Positions 7,663-15,489 of a stretch of DNA of 56,968 nt are shown in pieces (within the stretch, counting starts at the first letter, position 1; each line of letters starts with the position of its first letter). Origin of the DNA: Bacillota bacterium (lineage in GTDB: Bacteria > Bacillota > SHA-98 > Ch115 > JABLXJ01); contig DUMQ01000070.1 in NCBI GenBank assembly GCA_012839815.1, forward strand, positions 1 through 56,968, read 5' to 3'. The notes beneath the pieces are model-generated. The model ran no database searches and had not been told where the DNA came from. It saw nothing but the letters and a program-made list of their open reading frames with translations. The translations under genes were made by a program, and so were the position numbers.

Positions 7663-9234
7663 TTGCCTGAGCTCATAGCGAAGGTTACACCGATCGGGAC
7701 AAGTGATGACGCAATCCCCATTTCCCAGAGGATCGAGGAGGACCCTTTCGCCGGGAAGTACGGCGCTGAGATAATAGAGCCCCCGTATGACCTTATGAAG
7801 CTTGCCTCCATGCTTGAGACCTCGAACATCCTCGCCCAGTGTGTCGAGGCCATGGAGACGAACATAGACGGGTTCGGGTTCACCCTGGAGCCCCTCGTCA
7901 CCCCCGAAAAGGGCGGGGAGTACCCGGAGGAGGCGAAAGAGGAGAAGGCTAAGATCCTCAACTTCTTCAAGTTCTGTAACCCCGAGGAATCCTTCGTCTC
8001 CATCAGGAGGAAGACCCGGAGGGACCTCGAGACCACGGGGAACGCCTACTGGGAGCTTCTTAGAAACGGCAGGGGCGAGCTTGCCGGGATAGTCCACGTG
8101 CCATCATACACCGTGAGGCTCACGAGGCTCGATGAAGACTTCACAGATGTGAAGGTCCCGGTGAGGGCGGACGATCTCGAGTACGAGGAGATCCCCTACA
8201 GGAAAAGATTCAGGAGGTACGTCCAGATACAGGGCGGGCGTAAGACCTACTGGAAGGAGCTCGGGGACCCGAGGACGATAGACTCGAGGACGGGAAGAAT
8301 TGCCGACCCCGCTGACCCGAAGGTGGTCCCTGCAAACGAGATGCTCCACTTTAGGATATACTCTCCCCGGAGCCCCTACGGCATCCCCAGGTGGATAGGG
8401 AACCTGCTCTCCATACTGGGCTCGAGGGCTGCTGAGGAGATAAACTACCTGTACTTTGACAATAAGTCCGTGCCGCCTTTCGTGGTGCTCGTATCCGGGG
8501 GACGCCTCGCCGATGGGGTGAGGGAGAGGCTAGAAGCATACGTCGAGGAGAACCTCAAGGGCCGGACGAACTTCCACAAGGCGCTCATCCTCGAGGCCGA
8601 GCCTGCAGGATCTGGGCCGGTCTCCATAGGACCAACAGGCCAGGTGAGGATGGACATAAAGCCCCTCACCGAGCTCATCCAGAAGGACGCACTCTTCATG
8701 AGATACGATGAGATGAACCGGGAGAAGGTGAGGTCGGCATTCAGGCTCCCTCCTCTCTATGTAGGTTTATCCCGGGACTACACCAGGGCGACTGCGGAGG
8801 AGTCGAGGGACGTTGCGGAGGCGCAGGTCTTCGGCCCCGAGAGGGACGAGTTCGACTTCATGATAAACCGGCGCATCCTTGCCGACATGCGGGTGAAGTA
8901 CTGGGAGTTCAAGACGCTCTCAGCGCCCCAGGAGAACGCCGACAAGCAGGCGGAGATGCTCTCGAAGCTTGCTAGGATCGGGCTCACCACGAGGGAGGTC
9001 AGGCGATTCATAGAGCAGATAATGAACGTGGACCTCAAGGTGGATGAACTCGAGGGGGACTGGCTCGATGAGCCCCTGGAGGTGTACCTTGCGAAGCTGA
9101 GGGCTGGAGTGGCCGGACCTGGAGAAGCCGTGGCAGTGAGCAAAGGGGAAAGATCAGCGGTGGATCTGGCGGAAGCTTTTGTTGAAACCCTGCTTAAGAT
9201 ACGTGAGGCGTTAAGACGTGATAGCGCTGATTAA
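7663..9234 (+). CDS. Phage portal protein (PBSX-type)
   Basis: The 523-aa product matches the PBSX/HK97-like portal layout. There is an N-terminal region with LMKLASMLETSNILAQCVEA, a central core with ETTGNAYWELLRNGRGE, FRIYSPRSPYGIPRW and SILGSRAAEEINYLYFDNKS, and a C-terminal part with FRLPPLYVGLSRDYTRATA. Portals form the dodecameric ring through which DNA enters and leaves the head. The TTG at 7663 is chosen because AGGTGG lies seven bases before it; an in-frame TTG at 7633 is the alternative. The 3' end overlaps the MuF gene by 17 bases, typical of translational coupling. Confidence 0.88.
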   Translation: MPELIAKVTPIGTSDDAIPISQRIEEDPFAGKYGAEIIEPPYDLMKLASMLETSNILAQCVEAMETNIDGFGFTLEPLVTPEKGGEYPEEAKEEKAKILNFFKFCNPEESFVSIRRKTRRDLETTGNAYWELLRNGRGELAGIVHVPSYTVRLTRLDEDFTDVKVPVRADDLEYEEIPYRKRFRRYVQIQGGRKTYWKELGDPRTIDSRTGRIADPADPKVVPANEMLHFRIYSPRSPYGIPRWIGNLLSILGSRAAEEINYLYFDNKSVPPFVVLVSGGRLADGVRERLEAYVEENLKGRTNFHKALILEAEPAGSGPVSIGPTGQVRMDIKPLTELIQKDALFMRYDEMNREKVRSAFRLPPLYVGLSRDYTRATAEESRDVAEAQVFGPERDEFDFMINRRILADMRVKYWEFKTLSAPQENADKQAEMLSKLARIGLTTREVRRFIEQIMNVDLKVDELEGDWLDEPLEVYLAKLRAGVAGPGEAVAVSKGERSAVDLAEAFVETLLKIREALRRDSAD

Positions 9235-10936
9235 AAGGCTTGTGGAGACGACGTTAGAAGAGCTGGGTCTGGTTCAAAAACAGGAGCCGGAGTACAAACA
9301 TGTCCGGTTGGAGCTGGGACTCGCTGAGTTATTGAAGTCTATATGGGAAGAGCATGTAGTGCGAGCTTTGGGGAAAGCCATAGAAAGGGTAAGAGCGGCG
9401 AGGGAGAACCTTGAGAATGAAGTCATAGCAGCAATGGAGGTCTTCCGGGAGGAGCTCGGGGAATCTTTCGCGTCGAAGTCAAGGAGCGGAGTCGAAAAGC
9501 TCCTGTACACTGCCTACAGGCTCGGGCGCGAGGAGATCGCGCGGGAAGTATTACTCGAGGTAGTGTTTGATCAGAAAGACCGGTGGGCTCTCGATGCCCT
9601 CAACAACCACAGTGTCTACTGGATAGGGTCGTACTATGACAGGTTCCTCGGTTCCAAGATAACCGGGATCGCAGAGGGCCTTCTGGAACAGGGTCTCGGT
9701 AGAAGAGAGCTCGCGGATGCATTGAGAGCCCAACTCGGGGAAACACTCGCTGAGGGGTATTTCTACTGGGATGTCCTGGCTTCTTCAGTCATCCAGCGGA
9801 GCAGGACTATAGGCGGGGTGAATTCTCTAATTGCAGCTGACGTTAAGTCATATCGCATCCTCGCCATGATGGACGAGAGGTCGTGCCCTGTATGCAGGGC
9901 TATGGACGGCAAGGTATTTACAATATCCCATGCGGTCAAGCTCAGGGATAAACTGCTTCAGGCGATGAACCCTGAGGATGTGAAGGCTATAGCCCCCTGG
10001 ATTCCCGGGGACCGGTTGACTCTGGACTGGCTTACACGTGCGGCACCGGATGAGATAGCCGCGAAGGGCATGAACCTGCCGCCATTCCACGGCAGGTGCA
10101 GGTGCACCTTCGTGGTCGAAGAGTTTGTGGGGCCTGCAAGCCCTCCCGAAAACTACAGCGAGTTGCAGGCGAGGGTGGAGGGCTGGGGCAGGAGGCTTGC
10201 AGGCTTTGAATGGAAAGGCAACAGCTGGAGGATAGGACCCCACAAGGAAATGGTACTGAAAGAAGCTGCGGGATATTGGGACCCCGTTAAGAAAGAAATA
10301 GTGATTGACGAGGAATACGTGGAACGACTGAAGAACTTCTTTGCAAGCCCGGGATCAATAAGCTCCGATAGAGAGAAGGAAGAGGTCAAATTCTCCTTGG
10401 GCGTGCTGATTCATGAAGCGGTGCATGCCTGCGAGGACGGGTTTTTGGTCCACCTCTATCGCCACGACTGGGGCAAGGCGCTTGTGGAAGGCCTGGTTCA
10501 GGGGCTTGTGGAAGGAGTTTATCAGGACGTCGTTACAGATATGAAACTTACACGCAAGGCCAAGTGGATAGCCTCGCGCTGTTCGTTTTGGGATGACCCG
10601 AACTGGAAATACTCCGGATATACAGGGATTGTGAACACTATTACAAGATTCTGCCTGTCTTTGGCTGATGATCCGAGGCTTACTCCGACATTGAAATTAT
10701 ACCAGTGGGCAATACGAACCCGTGCTGAAGACCTGCTCCAGGAGATATGTGACGATATCCTCCGTAATGCGTTTAGATACACCGGCATGCCCTCGCCTGA
10801 TTTATCCGAACAGATGAGGCAGGAGTTGCATGACTTTATCATGGAGGCATTGCAGACTGCCACATCCGACCCTGATGCAGCGAAAAAGCTCGGGGTTAAA
10901 TTGCAGCGCTGGAGAAGGAAGATTCAAAGGCTTTAG
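9218..10936 (+). CDS. MuF-type minor head protein with a C-terminal HExxH metallopeptidase-like domain (candidate polymorphic toxin)
   Basis: The 572-aa product is about twice the length of a plain SPP1 gp7/Mu gpF protein. Residues about 100-305 form the MuF domain, ending in its zinc-ligand pattern: CPVC (223-226), then PPFHGRC and CRC (H291, C294, C296). A linker follows, and residues about 330-572 form a separate domain with HEAVH at 399-403 and a glutamate-containing helix LVEGLVQGLVEG about 20-30 residues later, the arrangement expected of a gluzincin zinc peptidase. MuF proteins are packaged in or on the capsid and are known in temperate Firmicutes phages to carry variable C-terminal toxin domains. 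Protease activity and toxicity are inferred. The start is GTG 9218, inside the portal 3' end. Confidence 0.8.
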   Translation: MIALIKRLVETTLEELGLVQKQEPEYKHVRLELGLAELLKSIWEEHVVRALGKAIERVRAARENLENEVIAAMEVFREELGESFASKSRSGVEKLLYTAYRLGREEIAREVLLEVVFDQKDRWALDALNNHSVYWIGSYYDRFLGSKITGIAEGLLEQGLGRRELADALRAQLGETLAEGYFYWDVLASSVIQRSRTIGGVNSLIAADVKSYRILAMMDERSCPVCRAMDGKVFTISHAVKLRDKLLQAMNPEDVKAIAPWIPGDRLTLDWLTRAAPDEIAAKGMNLPPFHGRCRCTFVVEEFVGPASPPENYSELQARVEGWGRRLAGFEWKGNSWRIGPHKEMVLKEAAGYWDPVKKEIVIDEEYVERLKNFFASPGSISSDREKEEVKFSLGVLIHEAVHACEDGFLVHLYRHDWGKALVEGLVQGLVEGVYQDVVTDMKLTRKAKWIASRCSFWDDPNWKYSGYTGIVNTITRFCLSLADDPRLTPTLKLYQWAIRTRAEDLLQEICDDILRNAFRYTGMPSPDLSEQMRQELHDFIMEALQTATSDPDAAKKLGVKLQRWRRKIQRL

Positions 10937-10951
10937 GTGTTGAGTATCCGC

Positions 10952-10960
10952 TGGTATAAT
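10952..10960 (+). promoter_or_regulatory. Extended -10 promoter candidate before the small gene downstream of MuF
   Basis: TGGTATAAT matches the extended -10 consensus (TGnTATAAT) and sits 16 bases after the MuF stop and 20 bases before the next start. The -35 region is poor (TTTAGG), as often tolerated with an extended -10. It could give expression of the downstream small gene independently of late transcription, as expected for an immunity gene. Confidence 0.5.
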
Positions 10961-10979
10961 TATCACCGGGGGCATGGTT

Positions 10980-11225
10980 ATGGACTGGTGGAGGAAGGAA
11001 TGCAAGAGGCTTGAGATAAGAGAGCGTCAATTACATAGATGGGGGGCGACCCTGGAACAGGTCGAAGAGCTTCTGGAGGAGTACGGGAAACTCCGGATCG
11101 CCCTGGAAAAACAGAATATGCACTGGGCGTCCATGATTGTGGGGATGAATGCAGAGCCGATTCTTTACTGGAGGATGGCCCTGGAGGATGAACGCAGAAA
11201 ACAGCAAGAACAGAATCCTGTGTAA
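10980..11225 (+). CDS. Small helical protein, candidate immunity protein for the MuF toxin domain
   Basis: The 81-aa product (MDWWRKECKRLEIRERQLHR...) is rich in charged residues and predicted to be mostly helix; no family is recognised. The ATG at 10980 is seven bases from GGGGG, while the ATG at 10974 is too close to it. It is the first gene after the toxin-like MuF gene and has its own promoter candidate. In MuF toxin systems the immunity gene occupies this place, so the immunity role is inferred from position only. A structural head accessory is the main alternative. Confidence 0.6.
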   Translation: MDWWRKECKRLEIRERQLHRWGATLEQVEELLEEYGKLRIALEKQNMHWASMIVGMNAEPILYWRMALEDERRKQQEQNPV

Positions 11226-11255
11226 GGAGAACGCTTTGAAACACGCCCAAGGACA

Positions 11256-11315
11256 ATGAGTGGATCTCATTTAAGCGTGGATGGGATCGACGAGGTCGAG
11301 GCGCAGGAAGGGTGA
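11256..11315 (+). pseudogene. Remnant: C-terminal end of a duplicated small gene
   Basis: This short frame encodes GIDEVEAQ just before a stop. The same end (AAGIDEVEAQGER) closes the frameshifted gene at 11936-12181. DNA around it is near-identical to 12144-12180. It is the leftover 3' end of a duplicate whose 5' part is lost. Confidence 0.55.
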
Positions 11316-11345
11316 TATTGGATGGTTTCTATGAAGGTGAACCGC
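11276..11345. repeat. Duplicated block, left copy (right copy near 12144-12213)
   Basis: The stretch GGGATCGACGAGGTCGAGGC and the following start of the zinc-ribbon gene recur as GGGATCGATGAGGTTGAGGC at about 12149. Differences are mostly at third codon positions, so both copies were once under coding selection. The copies flank the 31-aa ORF and the 135-aa gene. Confidence 0.65.
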
Positions 11346-11426
11346 ATTAACCTTTTGGAGATCAATCGTACCACGTTTCTATGTGAGAAGTGTGGCTATG
11401 GAAATCATACCCCAAATTGGACTTGA
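11322..11426 (+). pseudogene. Truncated duplicate of the zinc-ribbon gene
   Basis: The 34-aa product MVSMKVNRINLLEINRTTFL followed by CEKCGYG is clearly related to the N-terminus of the protein at 12189-12449 (MVAMKINRVDFLEVAQVTIR, CRKCG). It stops early, losing the second CxxC pair. It also has the same preceding gene end, so the two genes were duplicated as a block. Confidence 0.65.
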
Positions 11427-11493
11427 GAATGCGGACCTGCTCACGGTGATAAAGGAGATCGCGAAGTATGACAAGATAGAAAGCTTGCGCTAG
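11398..11493 (+). CDS. Very small ORF (31 aa), uncertain
   Basis: The frame MEIIPQIGLENADLLTVIKE plus 11 residues overlaps the truncated zinc-ribbon remnant. Its sequence looks protein-like and amphipathic, with GAGAAG upstream. It may be a real small protein or the 5' part of a damaged gene; no family is recognised. Confidence 0.3.
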   Translation: MEIIPQIGLENADLLTVIKEIAKYDKIESLR

Positions 11494-11509
11494 CCAGGAG
11501 GGAGATTCC

Positions 11510-11917
11510 GTGGAGGGAAATGAGATCAAGTTGGTCAACCTTCTTGAGATAGACCTTGAGAACATAGAAAAAGACAATAGTTTCCCGGCTGCATATGCCT
11601 TCTATCTCTTACTTGATAGGACGCCTGACCCTAAATGGGTGGAGTTTTTTAATGCAGAGTTTGAAGGTGACCCTTATGTCATGAAGAGGACGGTCACAGT
11701 GAAGGGGAACAGGCTCCGCGTGGTCACTGCTGACAGTGACGATCTGCAGGGACATGTGGATTTTGTAAAGCGGATGGTCAATGAAGCGAACAGGAGGGCG
11801 GCTGAATACAACCAGAAGCTTTCCTGGGAGCGAAGGCGTGAGGAACTCCGCCTTGAGGAGGAAAGAAGAACCGTGGAAGAGCTAAGGAGAAGGCTCTTGA
11901 AGGTCCGCCTGGATTGA
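11510..11917 (+). CDS. Hypothetical phage protein with a C-terminal coiled coil (135 aa)
   Basis: The GTG start at 11510 follows AGGAGGG at ideal spacing. The N-terminus (IKLVNLLEIDLENI) resembles the start of the two zinc-ribbon paralogues (K-x-N-R-I/V-x-L/F-LE-I/V). The middle is a compact domain (FPAAYAFYLLLDRTPDPKWV), and residues about 95-135 form a highly charged coiled coil. I do not recognise the family. It lies between the duplicated blocks downstream of MuF, so an immunity or accessory role is possible. Confidence 0.6.
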   Translation: MEGNEIKLVNLLEIDLENIEKDNSFPAAYAFYLLLDRTPDPKWVEFFNAEFEGDPYVMKRTVTVKGNRLRVVTADSDDLQGHVDFVKRMVNEANRRAAEYNQKLSWERRREELRLEEERRTVEELRRRLLKVRLD

Positions 11918-11935
11918 GGGGGCGGGTGAGGCTGT

Positions 11936-12181
11936 GTGAGCAACGCCGCTATACGCAGCCAGATACTGAACTACGAGGTTTTCCGCACAAAGGGTCCGAC
12001 GGGGACCGTCCACCGGGACGAACTGATGGAGCCCTTCCACCTCGCCCCGGTGCAGGTTGATGCTGCCGTGGGAGAAAGGTTTCGTTAAGACGGGGCGGTA
12101 TGCAGGCGAGAACTCATATTTCGATACTGTTCTCATCACTGCGGCTGGGATCGATGAGGTTGAGGCGCAGGGAGAAAGGTG
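11936..12181 (+). pseudogene. Small phage gene broken by a single-base frameshift
   Basis: A GTG-initiated frame (VSNAAIRSQILNYEVFRTKG...) runs to a stop at 12086-12088. The next frame continues with GFVKTGRYAGENSYFDTVLI and ends AAGIDEVEAQGER at 12181. The junction VGERF/FVKTG falls in a TTT run at about 12080-12082, and removing one T gives an 81-aa protein. The 3' end is duplicated at 11256-11315. No function is recognised; the beta-rich sequence suggests a small structural or adaptor protein. Sequencing error cannot be excluded. Confidence 0.65.
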
Positions 12182-12188
12182 ATCTTGA

Positions 12189-12449
12189 ATGGTTGCGATG
12201 AAGATTAATCGGGTCGATTTTCTGGAGGTTGCTCAAGTCACCATCAGGTGTCGGAAATGCGGCTCTGGCCTAATTCTGGACATAGAGCAGGCAGGTTCAG
12301 TTGCAAGGCGCTGCCCTTCGTGCGGCTTTGATTTCGGGGGCAATGTCGAAGAGTGCTTCCGCAGGCTGCAGGACGCCCACTTTGCAGCTAAGGCCACCAG
12401 CGACAGGTTCAAGGTTGAGTTTGACATAACTGAGGACGGAGGCCAATAG
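12189..12449 (+). CDS. Zinc-ribbon small protein (86 aa)
   Basis: The product MVAMKINRVDFLEVAQVTIR is followed by CRKCGSGLIL, then RRCPSCGFDFGG: two CxxC knuckles about 20 residues apart, a zinc ribbon. The C-terminal half is helix then strand (FAAKATSDRFKVEFDITEDG). Short phage zinc ribbons of this size include Com-like RNA-binding regulators, but similarity beyond the knuckles is not evident. It is the intact member of a pair, the other being the remnant at 11322-11426. AAAGGTGA precedes the start. It is the last gene before a terminator. Confidence 0.65.
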   Translation: MVAMKINRVDFLEVAQVTIRCRKCGSGLILDIEQAGSVARRCPSCGFDFGGNVEECFRRLQDAHFAAKATSDRFKVEFDITEDGGQ

Positions 12450-12481
12450 GGCTCAGGATAAGATACTGAATGGTAGTTTCG

Positions 12482-12509
12482 ACCGTCTCTCTCTGCAGAG
12501 GCGGTTTTT
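12482..12509 (+). terminator. Terminator after the zinc-ribbon gene
   Basis: The stem CCGTCTC/GAGGCGG (one G-U pair) is followed by TTTTT. It closes the MuF-downstream gene cluster and separates it from the protease-scaffold-capsid genes. Confidence 0.7.
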
Positions 12510-12555
12510 ATGTACACGGCATAGCGTATCGCAGACCGACGAGGGGGTGGTTCAT

Positions 12556-13290
12556 GTGAAGGCGGCGATCGGGGAGGTTACGAAGGCTAGATGGACTACC
12601 GCCTTCATTTGAAGGCTCAATGATTTACCCGACGCGGCTTTTGCCGTGATTGAACCGGCATATAAAGACGGCGAAACGAAAGACAAGAGGGCAAGACACT
12701 TGCCCCACCATGGGGCGGGGGTAACCGGCCCGGATGACGATGGGAGCGTCGACCTCCCGCATCTTCGGAATGCCCTTGCAAGGGCGAACCAGATACAGCC
12801 CGTCACGGACAGTATATCTACGGAGGAGCTGCGGAGGAAGGCCCTTATGCACCTTCAAGCCCATGCCAGGAGGCTTGGGGTAGGGGAAGCCGGGAAGGTG
12901 GAAAAGGAGATCGCCTTCAAGAAGGCGGACTTCGAGAAGCACATAGTCTACGGCGAGGTCTATGTCCCGGGCGACCCTGACCATCGTGACGCTCACGGCC
13001 AGTGGATGACGGCGGAAGAGATCGAGAAGATGGCCCACAGATTCATGGAGAACCTGCGGCTTACTCAGATTGACAAGCAACATGATGCTGAGCCCGATGA
13101 AGGGGTTGTGGTTGAGAGCTTCATAGCTCGCGAGGGGGATCCTGACTTCACTCCCGGGGCCTGGGTGGTCGGGACGAAGATACTCAACGAGAAGACGTGG
13201 GAAGCGATCATGAAGGGTGAGATAACCGGGTACAGCATGGCAGGGTGGGCTGAGATCATACCTGACGGGGAAGGTGGGGACTCAGTATGA
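12556..13290 (+). pseudogene. XkdF-like phage prohead protease with an in-frame TGA near its start
   Basis: From GTG 12556 the frame reads VKAAIGEVTKARWTTAFI, then TGA (12610-12612), then RLNDLPDAAFAVIEPAYKDG and the conserved KRARHLPHH and VDLPHLRNALARANQI. The second half holds IVYGEVYVPGDPDHRDAHGQ and SFIAREGDPDFTPGAWVVG, typical of XkdF-type (peptidase S78-like) proteases. These mature the prohead by cleaving scaffold and capsid. All codons on both sides of the TGA are in one frame, so this is a nonsense change or a nine-base insertion carrying a stop. Initiation at the internal GTG (12646) lacks a good ribosome site and would drop conserved residues. The 3' end overlaps the scaffold start (ATGA). 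Confidence 0.75.
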
Positions 13291-14021
13291 AGGAGAAGCC
13301 TACGCCTGGCGAACTTAGGAACGTGGATGTGAGGTTCATAAGCCTGGTCGATAGAGGCGCCAACAGGCGAAAGTTCAAGATCTTCAAGAGCGCGGACTGG
13401 CCTGAAAACGAAGACGGCATCAAAACCAATGCGGATGAGCCGGACGGCAAAAGCGCCCCGGAGGGTGACAAAGCAGAAGAAGCCGGTACCGTGGAAGTGG
13501 TCAAGGAAGAAGACCAGGAAATGAAGGGTTTCTTCCAGGCGGTGAAGGAGTTCTTCTTGAAACGGTTTGGGGCTCTAAAGGCTTTGGAGGAATGCCGCGT
13601 TGAGGAAGTCGAGAAGTCAGGACGCAAGATAAGCGCGGCACGCCTGGCCGCTCTCAAGGAGGCCCATTCGCTTTTGGGCCGGATCATAGCCGAGGCGGAA
13701 ACCGATGGTGAGAATGGGGAGGGGGGAACCGACGTGACCAAAGAGGAATTTGACAAGGCGCTTGGCGATGTGCTGAAGCAGGTGGAGGAGTCCATAAAGA
13801 GAAGCATCGGACCGATAGAAGAGAGGGTATCGAGACTTGAACAGGCCGAAGGGGAGTTGCGGAAAACGCTTGAGGAATCGGTGAAGAAAGCAGTCGAGTC
13901 TTTATCCCAGAGGGTCGAGACAGTGGAGAAGGCCCGGAGCATCTCCCAATCCATCCTGGCCGAAGGGACCCAGGATAAGCCCAAGGGCACGTTCACCGGC
14001 GTGATATTCGGGAAACGCTGA
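13287..14021 (+). CDS. Phage prohead scaffold-like protein
   Basis: The 244-aa product starts MKEKPTPGELRNVDVRFISL and VDRGANRRKFKIFKS, a motif common in proteins just after XkdF-type proteases. It then turns highly charged (E/K-rich) with long coiled-coil segments (about 140-225: VLKQVEESIKRSIGPIEERV). Scaffolds guide capsid assembly and are then degraded by the protease encoded upstream. Order protease-scaffold-capsid supports the call. It overlaps the upstream gene by four bases. Confidence 0.75.
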   Translation: MKEKPTPGELRNVDVRFISLVDRGANRRKFKIFKSADWPENEDGIKTNADEPDGKSAPEGDKAEEAGTVEVVKEEDQEMKGFFQAVKEFFLKRFGALKALEECRVEEVEKSGRKISAARLAALKEAHSLLGRIIAEAETDGENGEGGTDVTKEEFDKALGDVLKQVEESIKRSIGPIEERVSRLEQAEGELRKTLEESVKKAVESLSQRVETVEKARSISQSILAEGTQDKPKGTFTGVIFGKR

Positions 14022-14107
14022 GGAGATTCAGATTTATGTGAGCAAGCAGTAGAGAAGGCAAGAGACGCGGCATTTTCACTTCATCTTTCTAAGGAGGTCT
14101 TGATTGC

Positions 14108-15046
14108 ATGGACAACAAGGAGCTTTTGCAGAAGGCCGACATGGTGCTTGCCGACCTTTCCGCCGGGGGCCTGCTTCAGCCTGAGCAGGCGAACAAGTTC
14201 ATAGATATGGTGATAGACACCCCGACCATCTTCAAGAACGCCAGGATGGAGAGGCTTGCGGCCCACAAGAGGGTCATAGACAAGATAGGGTTCGACCGGA
14301 GGATACTGAGGCCTGCTGTGGAGAATACGCCGCTTGCTGAGGCTGACAGGTCCAAGCCCACGACCGGCAAGGTGGAGATAGACACGAAGGAGCTCATCGC
14401 CGAGGTCAGGCTGGGCTACCAGGTCCTCGAGGACAACATCGAGGGCAGGAACCTGGAAGACCACATCATGAAACTCATCGCTGACAGGGTGGCTCTCGAC
14501 CTCGAGGAGCTCATAATCCAGGGCGATACTTCAAGTACTGATCCCTACCTCAAGGTGATGGACGGGCTCCTCAAGAGGATAACCTCCCACGTCGTGGACG
14601 CGCAGAAGGCGGCGATCTCCAAAGCCTTGTGGAAGGAGCTCTTCAAGGCCGTGCCCACGAAGTACATCAGGAACAAGAAGGAGTGGGGCTTCTTCACGAG
14701 CCACAATGTGGAGGTCGACTGGCGCGACTACCTTGCCGACAGGGCGACCGGTGCCGGTGACAGGTTCCTTTTGGAGGACGTTCCTGCCGTGGCCTATGGT
14801 GTGCCTGTGTACGGCTGCGCCATGATGCCGGAGGCGCAGGACACCGCTACGCCGCCCAACACGCTGACTTCAGCGATCTTCACTCATCCTCAGAACATCA
14901 TCATCGGCTTCCACAGGGAGATATCCGTGGAGACCGACAAGGACATCACGGCAAGGCAGTTCATCATCGTGGTGACCTGCCGTGTGGGTCTTGCGCTCGA
15001 GGAAGAGGACGCCACTGCGAAGATGATCAACATCAAGGTGGCGTAA
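14108..15046 (+). CDS. Major capsid protein (HK97 fold)
   Basis: The 312-aa product follows AAGGAGGTC. It shows typical capsid features: an N-terminal helical part (LLQPEQANKFIDMVIDTPTI), the E-loop/spine region (VEIDTKELIAEVRLGYQVLE), the A-domain segment FFTSHNVEVDWRDYLADRAT, and the C-terminal HPQNIIIGFHREISVETDKD followed by VVTCRVGLALEEEDA. It forms the icosahedral shell. Position after the scaffold gene supports the call. No obvious defect is seen. Confidence 0.88.
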   Translation: MDNKELLQKADMVLADLSAGGLLQPEQANKFIDMVIDTPTIFKNARMERLAAHKRVIDKIGFDRRILRPAVENTPLAEADRSKPTTGKVEIDTKELIAEVRLGYQVLEDNIEGRNLEDHIMKLIADRVALDLEELIIQGDTSSTDPYLKVMDGLLKRITSHVVDAQKAAISKALWKELFKAVPTKYIRNKKEWGFFTSHNVEVDWRDYLADRATGAGDRFLLEDVPAVAYGVPVYGCAMMPEAQDTATPPNTLTSAIFTHPQNIIIGFHREISVETDKDITARQFIIVVTCRVGLALEEEDATAKMINIKVA

Positions 15047-15059
15047 GGGGAAACAGGCC

Positions 15060-15356
15060 ATGTATAGGGCGACATTGAGAAGAGGGAAGACCTACCACGT
15101 GGGCGGGGTCACGTTCAGATACGGGGCCCCGCACCTGGTTTCTGAGGAGCTTGGGGAGTATCTTGAGACTCTGGACGTCTTCGAGGTTGAGCCAGTGTCT
15201 ACAGTGGAGCTGCAAGCTTCGACAGAGGGGGCGACAGAATATGGTGAAGGTTCCATCGGACTTCAGCGGGGCGAGGAACATAACCTCAGGGGAGCTGAGA
15301 GCGGTGTTGGAGAGCATCGCGGACGATCTCGCAAGTATAAAGGCGGTGCTCAGTGA
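15060..15356 (+). CDS. Small phage head protein (98 aa as read, C-terminus doubtful)
   Basis: The N-terminal two thirds (YRATLRRGKTYHVGGVTFRY, then EELGEYLETLDVFEV) resemble small conserved proteins found just after capsid genes in Firmicutes phages. After about residue 60 the sequence (HNLRGAESGVGEHRGRSRKY) is low-quality and overlaps the next gene by 116 bases out of frame. A lost stop or a small frameshift near 15230 is likely. Function is unknown. Confidence 0.6.
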   Translation: MYRATLRRGKTYHVGGVTFRYGAPHLVSEELGEYLETLDVFEVEPVSTVELQASTEGATEYGEGSIGLQRGEEHNLRGAESGVGEHRGRSRKYKGGAQ

Positions 15357-15477
15357 CTTTATCGCGAAGTACAACGCTCACTTGGGAGCTACCGGCCTTC
15401 ACTATAACGGTACAGCCGGTGTGACCGACCAGGCGAATACGGCCACAGACTCGCTGGTGATCAAGACTACAAAGTGA
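15241..15477 (+). CDS. Small hypothetical phage protein (78 aa)
   Basis: The ATG at 15241 follows GAGGGGG. The product has one amphipathic helix (SGELRAVLESIADDLASIKA) and a C-terminal tail LHYNGTAGVTDQANTATDSL. Similar short proteins occur between capsid and connector genes; possible roles are decoration or head fibre. No family name is claimed. Confidence 0.6.
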   Translation: MVKVPSDFSGARNITSGELRAVLESIADDLASIKAVLSDFIAKYNAHLGATGLHYNGTAGVTDQANTATDSLVIKTTK

Positions 15478-15489
15478 GGGTAAATAACT

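Noticed and set aside
7416-7670. A possible 84-aa gene between terminase and portal
   Set aside because: It runs through a strong terminator hairpin and has no protein-like pattern.
13256-13996. A 246-aa serine-rich minus-strand frame
   Set aside because: It mirrors the Glu/Lys-rich scaffold gene; low-complexity Ser/Leu content is a typical antisense shadow.
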